Source of the DNA: Thermodesulfovibrio sp. N1
GTDB lineage: Bacteria > Nitrospirota > Thermodesulfovibrionia > Thermodesulfovibrionales > Thermodesulfovibrionaceae
Assembly: GCF_001707915.1 (NCBI RefSeq)
Contig: NZ_MAVV01000005.1
Coordinates: forward strand, 1 to 62,310
Direction of reading: 5' to 3'
Length of the DNA: 62,310 nucleotides
Below, one piece after another: positions 45,882 to 53,832 of the stretch (within the stretch, counting starts at the first letter, position 1; every line of letters begins with the position of its first letter). A model generated the notes under the pieces. That model was not told where the DNA came from. It made no database searches and saw only the letters and a list, made by a program, of their open reading frames with translations. Position numbers and translations under genes: made by a program.

Positions 45882-46874
45882 ATGAAAGTTCTTGTCACAG
45901 GTGGAGCCGGTTTTATAGGAAGTGATTTTGTAAGATTAGCTGCAAGAAAGGGCTGGAAAGTCACAGTTGTTGATAAATTAACTTATGCAGGTGATTTGGA
46001 AAGACTCAAACCAATACAGGATAGATTAGATTTTTACAATGTAGATATCCTTGACAAGGATGAATTAAGAAAAATATTTGAAAAACAGCTACCAGAAGTT
46101 ATTTTACATTTTGCAGCTGAAACAAATATTGATAGGTCTGTCATAGAACCAAGTATTTTCATGGAAACAAACATAATAGGTACTATATACCTGATAGAAC
46201 TTGCTAAAGAATTCGGAGTAGAAAAATTTATAAATATTACATCCTATGAAGAATACGGAGAAATTAAAGAAGGAGAAAGAGATGAAGACTGCCCCCTGAA
46301 TCCTCGTTCACCTTATGCTGTAAGTAAAGCATCAGCGGATATGTTGGGACAGGTTTACTGGAGAGCATTGCAATTTCCTGTTATTACATTGAGACTTTGC
46401 AGTATCTATGGTCCATGGCAAAATCCAGAAAGACTGATTCCTATGACAATTTTAAAAGCATTAAGAAATGAACCAATCCCCGTATATGGAACAGGGGATA
46501 TAATTCGCGAATGGCTATATCTATGTGACTGTATTCAAGCAATTTTTGCAGTTTTAGAAAAAGGTAAACCGGGAGATGTTTACAATATAGGAAGTGGGGA
46601 AAGATTTCAAGTAATAGACATTATAAAGCAAATACTAAAAATTCTTGATAAACCAGAAACTCTCATAAAATTTGTACCTGACCGTCCTGGACACGAAAAA
46701 AGATTTGCGATTTGTACTGAAAAAATAAAAAATAAAACAGGTTGGGCACCTAAAACAAAGTTTGAATCAGGGTTAAAATCTACTATAGAATGGAATTTGA
46801 ACAATAGAAATTGGTTGTTTAAAAAACTCTTTTATTATGAAAATTTATGGAGCAAACTTTACGGAGAGGATTAA
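45882..46874 (+). CDS. NAD-dependent nucleotide-sugar epimerase/dehydratase
   Basis: 330 residues, extended SDR fold. NAD motif GGAGFIG (7-13); catalytic Tyr145-x3-Lys149 in SPYAVSKASAD. The N-terminus (VVDKLTYAGDLERL) is close to dTDP-glucose 4,6-dehydratase RmlB, but where RmlB has the catalytic Asp-Glu (TDEVYG) this protein reads SYEEYGE, with Tyr122 replacing Asp. A 4-epimerase or another dehydratase is therefore as likely. AAGGAGG precedes the ATG. Overlaps the DUF72 gene by 28 bases. Confidence 0.85.
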   Translation: MKVLVTGGAGFIGSDFVRLAARKGWKVTVVDKLTYAGDLERLKPIQDRLDFYNVDILDKDELRKIFEKQLPEVILHFAAETNIDRSVIEPSIFMETNIIGTIYLIELAKEFGVEKFINITSYEEYGEIKEGERDEDCPLNPRSPYAVSKASADMLGQVYWRALQFPVITLRLCSIYGPWQNPERLIPMTILKALRNEPIPVYGTGDIIREWLYLCDCIQAIFAVLEKGKPGDVYNIGSGERFQVIDIIKQILKILDKPETLIKFVPDRPGHEKRFAICTEKIKNKTGWAPKTKFESGLKSTIEWNLNNRNWLFKKLFYYENLWSKLYGED

Positions 46875-47587
46875 ATATTTTTATTGGCACATCAGGATGG
46901 CAATATGGACATTGGAAAGGAATTTTTTATCCTGAAGAATTAAAATATTCTGAATGGCTATCTTATTACTGTAAATATTTTTCAACAGTTGAGGTCAATG
47001 TAACTTTTTACAGAGATGTAAGAGTTTCAACTTTTGAAAAATGGTATCAACTAACACCAGAGAATTTTCAATTTTCAGTAAAACTATCAAGACAAATAAC
47101 CCATTTTAACAAACTTAAAGTTAATAAGGATTTAATTGAAAGCTTTATTCAGAAGTACTCAACATTCAAATATAAATTAGGCATTATATTAATTCAGCTT
47201 CCACCTGGATTAAAGTTCGATGTAAATTTGATTACTGATTTTATCAATATGTTAGATAAAAAATATAAATACACAATTGAAGTTAGAAATAAAACATTTA
47301 TTAATGATAATTTTTTTGAAATTCTGAAACAAAACAACATTGCTTTCTGTATAGCAGATTCTGCTGGAAGATTCCCTTACTATGAGACAATTACAGCAAA
47401 CTTTATTTATGTGAGATTACACGGCTCTCAAAAACTTTATGCTTCAGAGTATTCAGATGAGGAACTTATTGAATGGGCTAATAAAATCAAAGTCTGGGAT
47501 AAAGATACTTACATTTACTTTGATAACGACTATATGGGATATGCTGTTAAAAATGCCTTAAAAATTAAAAAATTACTTGAAGTATAA
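46847..47587 (+). CDS. DUF72 (YecE) family protein
   Basis: 246 residues, TIM-barrel-like family. Typical opening IGTSGWQYGHWKGIFYPEEL and later YTIEVRNKTF and IYVRLHGSQKLYASEYSDEEL. Function unknown in bacteria. The ATG at 46847 lies within the end of the epimerase gene and lacks a ribosome site of its own; an AGAGGA sequence lies inside its first codons, but no standard start follows it in frame. Confidence 0.9.
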   Translation: MEQTLRRGLNIFIGTSGWQYGHWKGIFYPEELKYSEWLSYYCKYFSTVEVNVTFYRDVRVSTFEKWYQLTPENFQFSVKLSRQITHFNKLKVNKDLIESFIQKYSTFKYKLGIILIQLPPGLKFDVNLITDFINMLDKKYKYTIEVRNKTFINDNFFEILKQNNIAFCIADSAGRFPYYETITANFIYVRLHGSQKLYASEYSDEELIEWANKIKVWDKDTYIYFDNDYMGYAVKNALKIKKLLEV

Positions 47588-47892
47588 TATCTTAACAAAT
47601 TGAAAAAATTAAAAATTTATTTTTTCAAGTGCATGATTATTTATCAACCTTTGGTCAATAGAGATTTTATCAAGAGTTTTTCTTCTACAGAAGATGTAGA
47701 TCCTGCCTCAACTACTCCTAATACTTTATATAAAATTAAATATAAAATTAGTAAGGGATTTTGGAATGAGTTGTCCCTTTGAGTACTTTTCAACAAACTT
47801 GAATGCTGTATTGTTAATAAAAATTTTTTCAATTTTAATTTGACTATTTAATGCTCTACTGTTAAAATTTATTTAAAAATTAGGAGTTTATC
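47588..47892. other. Intergenic region with a weak AT hairpin
   Basis: No convincing gene. A 10-bp perfect inverted repeat TTGAAAAAAT/ATTTTTTCAA (47600-47609 and 47619-47628) just after the DUF72 stop may be a weak terminator. Short open frames on both strands (about 60 codons) have no recognisable product. The acyl-CoA ligase ribosome site (TTAGGAG) is at the right end. Confidence 0.5.
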
Positions 47893-49620
47893 ATGTCTTT
47901 CCCTAATGTAAGACAAAGTATTGGTTTGATTACCATTCCAGAAATGTTTGAAAGATCATGTACTTTGTATAAAGAGCAAATTGCCATAATGACAAAAGAG
48001 GGAGATGAATGGATAAGTCTACCTTATAAGTTTTTATATGAAAAAGTTACTTTGCTTGCAAAATATTTAAAAGATGAAATTGGACTCAAAAAGGGTAATA
48101 AAGTAGCTATTATTGGACAAAATTCACCTTATTGGGTAATATCTTATTTTGCTTGTCATTGGCTTGGACTAATTGTTATACCTGTAGATACAAGATTGAA
48201 AACACCTGAAATTAAATTTATTCTAAAAGATTCTGAATCAGTTGTCATTATCGCACAAGATACTTTTCTTGAAGAACTGCTCAAAATTCAAAGAGAACTC
48301 CCAACATTAAAGCACATAATATCTAAACAGCCGAATAAATTGAATATCACCTCTTTACAAGATATTTTTCAAAAAGTAAAAACTGGAATTCCTATGGAAA
48401 AGGTATTTTTAGAAGACTATGCGGTTATTTTATACACATCAGGAACAACAGGGATATCAAAGGGAGTACTGCTCTCTCACAAGAATATAATTTCAGATGT
48501 TGATGCTGTTTATCAAACGATAGAATACGGACCTAATGATAGATTTTTCTCAGTATTACCTCTCCATCATGTTTATGAACAAACCTGTGGACTTATTTGT
48601 CCAATAGCTGGAGGAGCCACCATAGCCTATGCAAGTTCATTAAAATCTAAAGTATTGATCGAAGAAATGCGTTATGTAAAACCAACAGTAATGTTAACAG
48701 TTCCTTTATTACTTGAAAAAATAGTAGAGGGAATAATAAGAAAAGTTAAAGAATCTGGAATATTAAAAAAGCTCATATTTAATTCATTAAGAATAACTGC
48801 AAGAAATCTTGATAAACTCTTTAAAGGCAAAATATCAAAAACATTATTCAGAAATGTCAGAGCCCAATTAGGGATGGAAAATCTTAGATACCTAATTTCA
48901 GGTGGTGCAGCCCTTCCAAGATGGGTTTCTTTTGCATTAGAAGAAATGGGTTTTCCCATACTTCAGGGTTATGGATTATCAGAAACATCACCTGTTATTA
49001 CGTTAAATCCTCCATTTTGTCCTCGAAATGAAAGCGTTGGTTTGCCTCTGCCCTATGTAGAAATAAAAATACATGAACCAGATAATAACGGAATCGGTGA
49101 AATTGCTATTAAAGGACCTATGGTAATGGTTGGTTACTATCAGAATGAGGAAGCTACTAAAGAAGTATTTACTGAAGATGGATGGTTTTTAACAGGAGAT
49201 ATGGGGTATATGGATAAAGATGGATACCTTTACATAACAGGAAGAAAAAAAAGTGTGATAATAACATCTGGCGGGAAAAATATCTATCCTGAGGAGGTAG
49301 AAATAGCATTGTTAAGATCTCCCTATATCTCTGAAGTTTTGGTGATTGGGGTATGGGATTCTGATAAAAATAAAGAGGATGTTCATGCAATCGTGTATCC
49401 AAATTTTGAAAATGTAAATCAGTATTTTGAAAAAAGGGGTATTAAAAATCCAAACACTAATGATTTGCATGAGCTCATACATAGAGAGATTGTCACATAC
49501 AGTAGTGACTTAGCTAACTATAAAAGAGTACGAAAGTTTACCATTAGAGAAGAAGAATTTCCTAAAACAACTTCAATGAAAATAAAAAGATATCTCTTTC
49601 AACAACAAAAAATTAAATAG
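47893..49620 (+). CDS. Long-chain acyl-CoA synthetase / AMP-dependent ligase
   Basis: 575 residues. ANL superfamily: P-loop LYTSGTTGISKGVLLSH, GYGLSETSPV, hinge motif LTGDMGYMDKDGYLYITGRKK, and the C-terminal catalytic lysine in PKTTSMKIKRY. Activates a fatty or other carboxylic acid as acyl-AMP and then the CoA thioester. Ribosome site AGGAG eight bases before the ATG. Substrate length is not decidable. The adjacent genes do not point to a fatty-acid operon. Confidence 0.9.
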   Translation: MSFPNVRQSIGLITIPEMFERSCTLYKEQIAIMTKEGDEWISLPYKFLYEKVTLLAKYLKDEIGLKKGNKVAIIGQNSPYWVISYFACHWLGLIVIPVDTRLKTPEIKFILKDSESVVIIAQDTFLEELLKIQRELPTLKHIISKQPNKLNITSLQDIFQKVKTGIPMEKVFLEDYAVILYTSGTTGISKGVLLSHKNIISDVDAVYQTIEYGPNDRFFSVLPLHHVYEQTCGLICPIAGGATIAYASSLKSKVLIEEMRYVKPTVMLTVPLLLEKIVEGIIRKVKESGILKKLIFNSLRITARNLDKLFKGKISKTLFRNVRAQLGMENLRYLISGGAALPRWVSFALEEMGFPILQGYGLSETSPVITLNPPFCPRNESVGLPLPYVEIKIHEPDNNGIGEIAIKGPMVMVGYYQNEEATKEVFTEDGWFLTGDMGYMDKDGYLYITGRKKSVIITSGGKNIYPEEVEIALLRSPYISEVLVIGVWDSDKNKEDVHAIVYPNFENVNQYFEKRGIKNPNTNDLHELIHREIVTYSSDLANYKRVRKFTIREEEFPKTTSMKIKRYLFQQQKIK

Positions 49621-49654
49621 AATTTGGTTTTTTTAATTTGGAGTTATTTAACCC

Positions 49655-51973
49655 ATGACTTTTGGGATTATTAAAAATAGTCTAAGATTGGCTATCTTAA
49701 TCATGGGGTTTAGCGGACTAATTGCCCAAATGCTACTTTTACGGGAATTGTTAATAGTTTTTTCAGGCAATGAACTTTCTATTGGAATTATTTTTGCAAA
49801 TTGGGTTATTCTTGAGGCTTTTGGCTGTTTCTTTTTTGGTAAAAGGGCTGAAAAAAGTAAAAATAAATTTGAAACATTTATTGCACTTAATATTATATTT
49901 TCTATATTTCTGATCTTAGCAATTTTTTTCACACGTATCCTAAAGGAACTTCTTGGTTTTTCAATAGGTGAAAATATAGGATTTTTACAGATGCTTTATT
50001 CATCTTTTATCATACTTTTACCAACAAGTATTTCTCATGGGGCATTATTTCCTCTTTCCTGTAAACTTTATTCTGATTTTTCCCATGATAAAGCATCATC
50101 CATTGGAAAGGTCTACATCTATGAGACAATAGGAACAATTTTGGGTGGTATTGTCTGGACATATTTTTTTATTACCTATTTTCACTCATTCCAAATAGCT
50201 TTTTTTCTTGTCATTTTAATCCTGCTTATAAACATCATTTTAATTATCATTTTTTGGAGAGAATTCAGATTAAAGAAAATTACTACGGTCATTACCTTAA
50301 CTATTTTAATTGTTTCATTATATCTTACCATTTCAGCAGAAAGGATTCATCAATTTTCTATATCAGCTCAATGGAAAGGTTTAAATGTAGTTCATTATCA
50401 AAACTCTCTTTATGGAAATATCTCTGTTGTGGAGAATGAAGGACAATACATCTTCTTTTCAGATGGTATTCCTGAGCTAATTACCCCAATACCTGACATA
50501 GGATTTGTTGAAAAATTCGTCCATATTCCCCTTTTTACTCATCCTCAACCTCAGAAATTATTTATCTTAAGTGGTGGAGCTGGTGGTGTAATTAACGAGA
50601 TATTGAAACATCCATCAGTAAAAGAAATTGATTATGCAGAATTAGACCCACTGTTTCTTGAAATTATAAAAAAGTTTCCCACTCCTTTAACAGAATATGA
50701 ATTAAATCATAAAAATGTAAAGGTTCAGTATATTGATGGTCGTCTTTTTCTTAAAATGACTGAAAATAGATACGACATAATTCTCGTAGGAGTATTCAAT
50801 CCATCGGATCTACAGACAAACAGACTTTTTACAAAGGAATTCTTTGCTTTAGCTAAAAAGAGATTGAATAATAGTGGTATTCTGGTTGTCGGATTACCCG
50901 GTTCACTAACATATTTTAATGATGAATTAAAAAATCTAAACAGTTGTATTTTTAATACCCTTAAAAGTGAATTTTCTTATATAAGGGTTTTTCCTTCAGA
51001 AGGAACAAATCTTTTCTTAGCTTCAGATTCAGATGAAATTATCCATTTTAACAGCTCAAAACTGTTAATCAGACTTAATGAGCGAGGCATTCATGTAAAT
51101 ATTCCCATTGCAAGGCATATTGAAGAAGTGCTACATCCTGGATGGAAAGAATGGTTTACTATGTTTTTTGAGGGTGGCACTGAAAAAATCAATTCTGATT
51201 TTACACCAATAGGAGTTTTTTACAGTGTGTCTCATTGGAATTCAGTTTTCAATCCTGAAATTGCTAAGGTTTTCCAACTATTAGAGAAAATGAATTTGCA
51301 AATGTTCATAGTTTTATTTTTTATTCTTATTTTATTATTTTTCCTACTACCAATCAAAAAGACAAAGCTTTATAGATTAGGTATACCCTTATGTATAATG
51401 ACAACCGGTTTTGCAGGAATGATTTTTGACCTTATGTTGATATTTGCATTCCAGTCAATCTATGGATATGTCTTTTCCTGGATAGGACTTCTTGTAACCT
51501 TTTTTATGGTGGGAGTATCCTTTGGAGCCTTTTTTACAAATTCCCTTTTGTCACGAATAAAAAATTTATTAAGTGTTTTTATTAAAATTGATTTAACAAT
51601 AATCTCTTTTTCTCTTTTAATGCCTGTTTTATTTATTATGCTACATCCTCACATAGATAGCTCTGTTGAATTTATTTTTTTGAAAATACTTTTCCTGATT
51701 CTTTCGTTCATAAGTGGTAGTTTAGTAGGTGCTCAATTTCCAATTGCAAATATGATATATTTAGAAAAGAGCCCAAGTTTGTCAGAAACTGCAGGAATTC
51801 TTTATAGTTCTGACCTTATAGGTGGATGGATTAGCGGAGTTTTAGGTGGTATAGTTCTCCTACCTGTTCTCGGACTTCTTAATACTGCAATAGTTGTTGT
51901 TTTACTTAAACTTTTAAGTTTAATTATAATAGTATATCCAACCATTGCCATTAATGTGTCAGAAAGAAGGTAA
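49655..51973 (+). CDS. Membrane protein with central spermidine-synthase-like domain
   Basis: 772 residues. About seven N-terminal membrane helices (1-225), a soluble Rossmann methyltransferase-like domain (about 240-540) related to spermidine synthases (SGGAGGVINEILKHPSVKEI, YAELDPLFLEI, YDIILVGVFNPSD), then about seven C-terminal helices. The spermidine-synthase gate residues are altered (VGVFNPSD in place of DSTDP), so aminopropyl transfer is doubtful. Four bases before a Tat-signal radical SAM gene, so the two probably act in one pathway at the membrane. Confidence 0.85.
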   Translation: MTFGIIKNSLRLAILIMGFSGLIAQMLLLRELLIVFSGNELSIGIIFANWVILEAFGCFFFGKRAEKSKNKFETFIALNIIFSIFLILAIFFTRILKELLGFSIGENIGFLQMLYSSFIILLPTSISHGALFPLSCKLYSDFSHDKASSIGKVYIYETIGTILGGIVWTYFFITYFHSFQIAFFLVILILLINIILIIIFWREFRLKKITTVITLTILIVSLYLTISAERIHQFSISAQWKGLNVVHYQNSLYGNISVVENEGQYIFFSDGIPELITPIPDIGFVEKFVHIPLFTHPQPQKLFILSGGAGGVINEILKHPSVKEIDYAELDPLFLEIIKKFPTPLTEYELNHKNVKVQYIDGRLFLKMTENRYDIILVGVFNPSDLQTNRLFTKEFFALAKKRLNNSGILVVGLPGSLTYFNDELKNLNSCIFNTLKSEFSYIRVFPSEGTNLFLASDSDEIIHFNSSKLLIRLNERGIHVNIPIARHIEEVLHPGWKEWFTMFFEGGTEKINSDFTPIGVFYSVSHWNSVFNPEIAKVFQLLEKMNLQMFIVLFFILILLFFLLPIKKTKLYRLGIPLCIMTTGFAGMIFDLMLIFAFQSIYGYVFSWIGLLVTFFMVGVSFGAFFTNSLLSRIKNLLSVFIKIDLTIISFSLLMPVLFIMLHPHIDSSVEFIFLKILFLILSFISGSLVGAQFPIANMIYLEKSPSLSETAGILYSSDLIGGWISGVLGGIVLLPVLGLLNTAIVVVLLKLLSLIIIVYPTIAINVSERR

Positions 51974-51977
51974 AAAA

Positions 51978-53036
51978 ATGGAAAAAAATTGCGGTGATAA
52001 AATTAGCCGAAGAAATTTCCTTAAAAAAATCAGTTGTATTGGACTTCAAATGCTTTTTTTACCAATCTTTGGCAGACACGGCTATGGTAAAAGTATAAAT
52101 TCAGGTTTTACTCCAGCATACTTAAAGCTTCACAGATCAGGTGAGTTGAAAGAAAGGGCAGAAAAACTATGGAAGATTATGGAAAAATGTCAACTCTGCC
52201 CAAGAAAATGTGGAGTAAATCGTTTGAAAGGAATGAAAGGGGTTTGTCGTGCTCCAGGAAGTAAACTTGTTATCTCAGCATTTCATCCTCATTTTGGAGA
52301 GGAAAGACCCCTTGTTGGAAAAAGAGGTTCAGGAACTATATTTTTTACCCATTGCAATTTAAGATGTGTATTCTGTCAGAATTGGGAAATAAGCCATATT
52401 GGAAGAGGTACAGAGAGAAGTATTAATGATTTAGCAGATATGATGCTTTTCTTACAAAAAATTGGTTGCCACAACATAAATCTTGTTACACCAACTCACT
52501 ATTCTCCCCATATTCTCAAAGCCCTTGATGTAGCAGTTGAAAAAGGACTTACTCTTCCTCTTGTATACAATACTTCAGGGTGGGAACGACTTGAGATACT
52601 TAAAGTTCTTGATGGAATTGTTGATATTTATTTACCTGATATCAAATATTGGGAAAGTAGCATGTCTTCAAAATACTCATCAGGAGCAGAAACTTATCCT
52701 GATATTACAAAGGAAGCAGTCTTGGAAATGCATCGTCAAGTTGGAACAGCAAAACCTGCAAAAGATGGAATTATATATAGAGGATTAATCATCAGGCATC
52801 TTGTTATGCCAAATAATGTCGCTGGATCAGAAAAAATAATGGAATGGATTGCAAAGGTTCTACCAAAAGATACTTATGTAAATATAATGGCACAGTATAC
52901 CCCGCTTTATAAAGCTTTTGATTATCCAGAGATATCAAGAAGAATAACCAAAGAAGAGTATGTAAAAGTTGTAAATAAAGCCAAAGAATTAGGTCTTTCA
53001 AATCTTGATATTCAGGGCTATTGGTGGTTAAGATAA
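51978..53036 (+). CDS. Radical SAM protein with N-terminal twin-arginine signal
   Basis: 352 residues from ATG 51978 (AGAAGG just upstream). Residues 10-17 read SRRNFLKK, followed by a hydrophobic stretch, a Tat-type signal. Cys71, Cys74, Cys78 and Cys90 form a CxLCPxxC...C motif, and the radical SAM cluster is Cys126-x3-Cys130-x2-Cys133. It resembles the PflA-like/AmmeMemoRadiSam group, whose members are normally cytosolic. Either this enzyme is exported, or the N-terminus only tethers it to the membrane. Its partner is likely the membrane spermidine-synthase-like protein. Confidence 0.87.
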   Translation: MEKNCGDKISRRNFLKKISCIGLQMLFLPIFGRHGYGKSINSGFTPAYLKLHRSGELKERAEKLWKIMEKCQLCPRKCGVNRLKGMKGVCRAPGSKLVISAFHPHFGEERPLVGKRGSGTIFFTHCNLRCVFCQNWEISHIGRGTERSINDLADMMLFLQKIGCHNINLVTPTHYSPHILKALDVAVEKGLTLPLVYNTSGWERLEILKVLDGIVDIYLPDIKYWESSMSSKYSSGAETYPDITKEAVLEMHRQVGTAKPAKDGIIYRGLIIRHLVMPNNVAGSEKIMEWIAKVLPKDTYVNIMAQYTPLYKAFDYPEISRRITKEEYVKVVNKAKELGLSNLDIQGYWWLR

Positions 53037-53164
53037 AAATATAATTAGGACTTGATAAGTTTTTGATTCTTTATCTTCTTTATACTGCGAAGCTTTTCTT
53101 ATTTTTTAAATCCGACTTTATAATTTTTTAAATGTAAGTCATTGTAAAATAAGGGAAATAGTAT

Positions 53165-53509
53165 TCATTTTCGCCAATACATCACTGATTTGTATTGCCC
53201 TTTTTCTTTAAAAGATATTCTATCACTGTGTGAAAGAATTGAAATAACGCACAAAGATGCCTCACTAAATATATTCCCTCCATAAGAAACACTTTCTTCG
53301 CATTCAATATCATCTATGTGGATTAATCCTTCTATAGACTTAGCTGTATAGGCAAGCTTTAACCTCTGTGCCTCTTCCCATGTAACACCTCCAAAGGACT
53401 TTATGGTCCTCTGTTTTACTTTTCCCTTTTCTCTGTAACTTTTAACAATATCAGCAGTGTAATAGGTCTTACCTTTTACAGTCTTTTTAGAGATTTTGAA
53501 TGTTCCTTT
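53165..53509 (-). pseudogene. Transposase N-terminal remnant (IS1634/IS4-like)
   Basis: An open frame of about 114 codons with no proper start; a stop lies directly before KKGTFKISKK. It contains SKKTVKGKTYYTADIVKSYR and KVKQRTIKSFGGVTWEEAQR, which resemble the N-terminal part of IS1634-type transposases. The catalytic DDE domain is absent. The remnant is flanked by a 9-base direct repeat, CGCCAATAC (53172-53180 and 53515-53523). Family assignment is by eye only. Confidence 0.55.
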
Positions 53510-53523
53510 TTATACGCCAATAC
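53172..53523. repeat. 9-bp direct repeats flanking the transposase remnant
   Basis: CGCCAATAC at 53172-53180 and 53515-53523, with a one-mismatch copy CGCCATTAC at 53582-53590. Possible target-site duplication or deletion scar around the transposase fragment. Confidence 0.4.
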
Positions 53524-53641
53524 TTATAACATAGAATAAATAATTTTGTGAAGGAAGAAATGACTTATATCAAAAAATATTCGCCATTACACAGAAAAAT
53601 AAAAAATTAATTATTTCAATAAGTGAGGGGCAAAAGTTTAG

Positions 53642-53830
53642 AAAGATGGGTTTAGAAATAAAAAATCACATCAAATAAAATCAAGGGTTTACGAGTGCAA
53701 TTTGTCAATTTTTAAGCCTAAGTTGATAAACTCGGGAAAAGTAATATATGGCTGGCATGATAACGAACTTGGAAGTTATACAAAAATGTTTGGAGATTTA
53801 ACAGTTAAGATATCCCAAGATATTTATTAA
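53642..53830 (+). pseudogene. C-terminal remnant of a glyceraldehyde-3-phosphate dehydrogenase gene
   Basis: A 62-codon open tail, bounded upstream by TAG and ending TAA at 53830. VIYGWHDNELGSYTKMFGDL resembles the conserved GAPDH C-terminus (WYDNEwG...). No catalytic cysteine or NAD domain is present in the window, and the sequence upstream is degenerate. Likely debris from a rearrangement that also left the transposase fragment. Confidence 0.5.
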
Positions 53831-53832
53831 GG

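Noticed and set aside
47600-47832. Short ORFs on both strands after the DUF72 gene
   Set aside because: No ribosome site, no motif, low-complexity Lys/Phe/Ile content; treated as intergenic.
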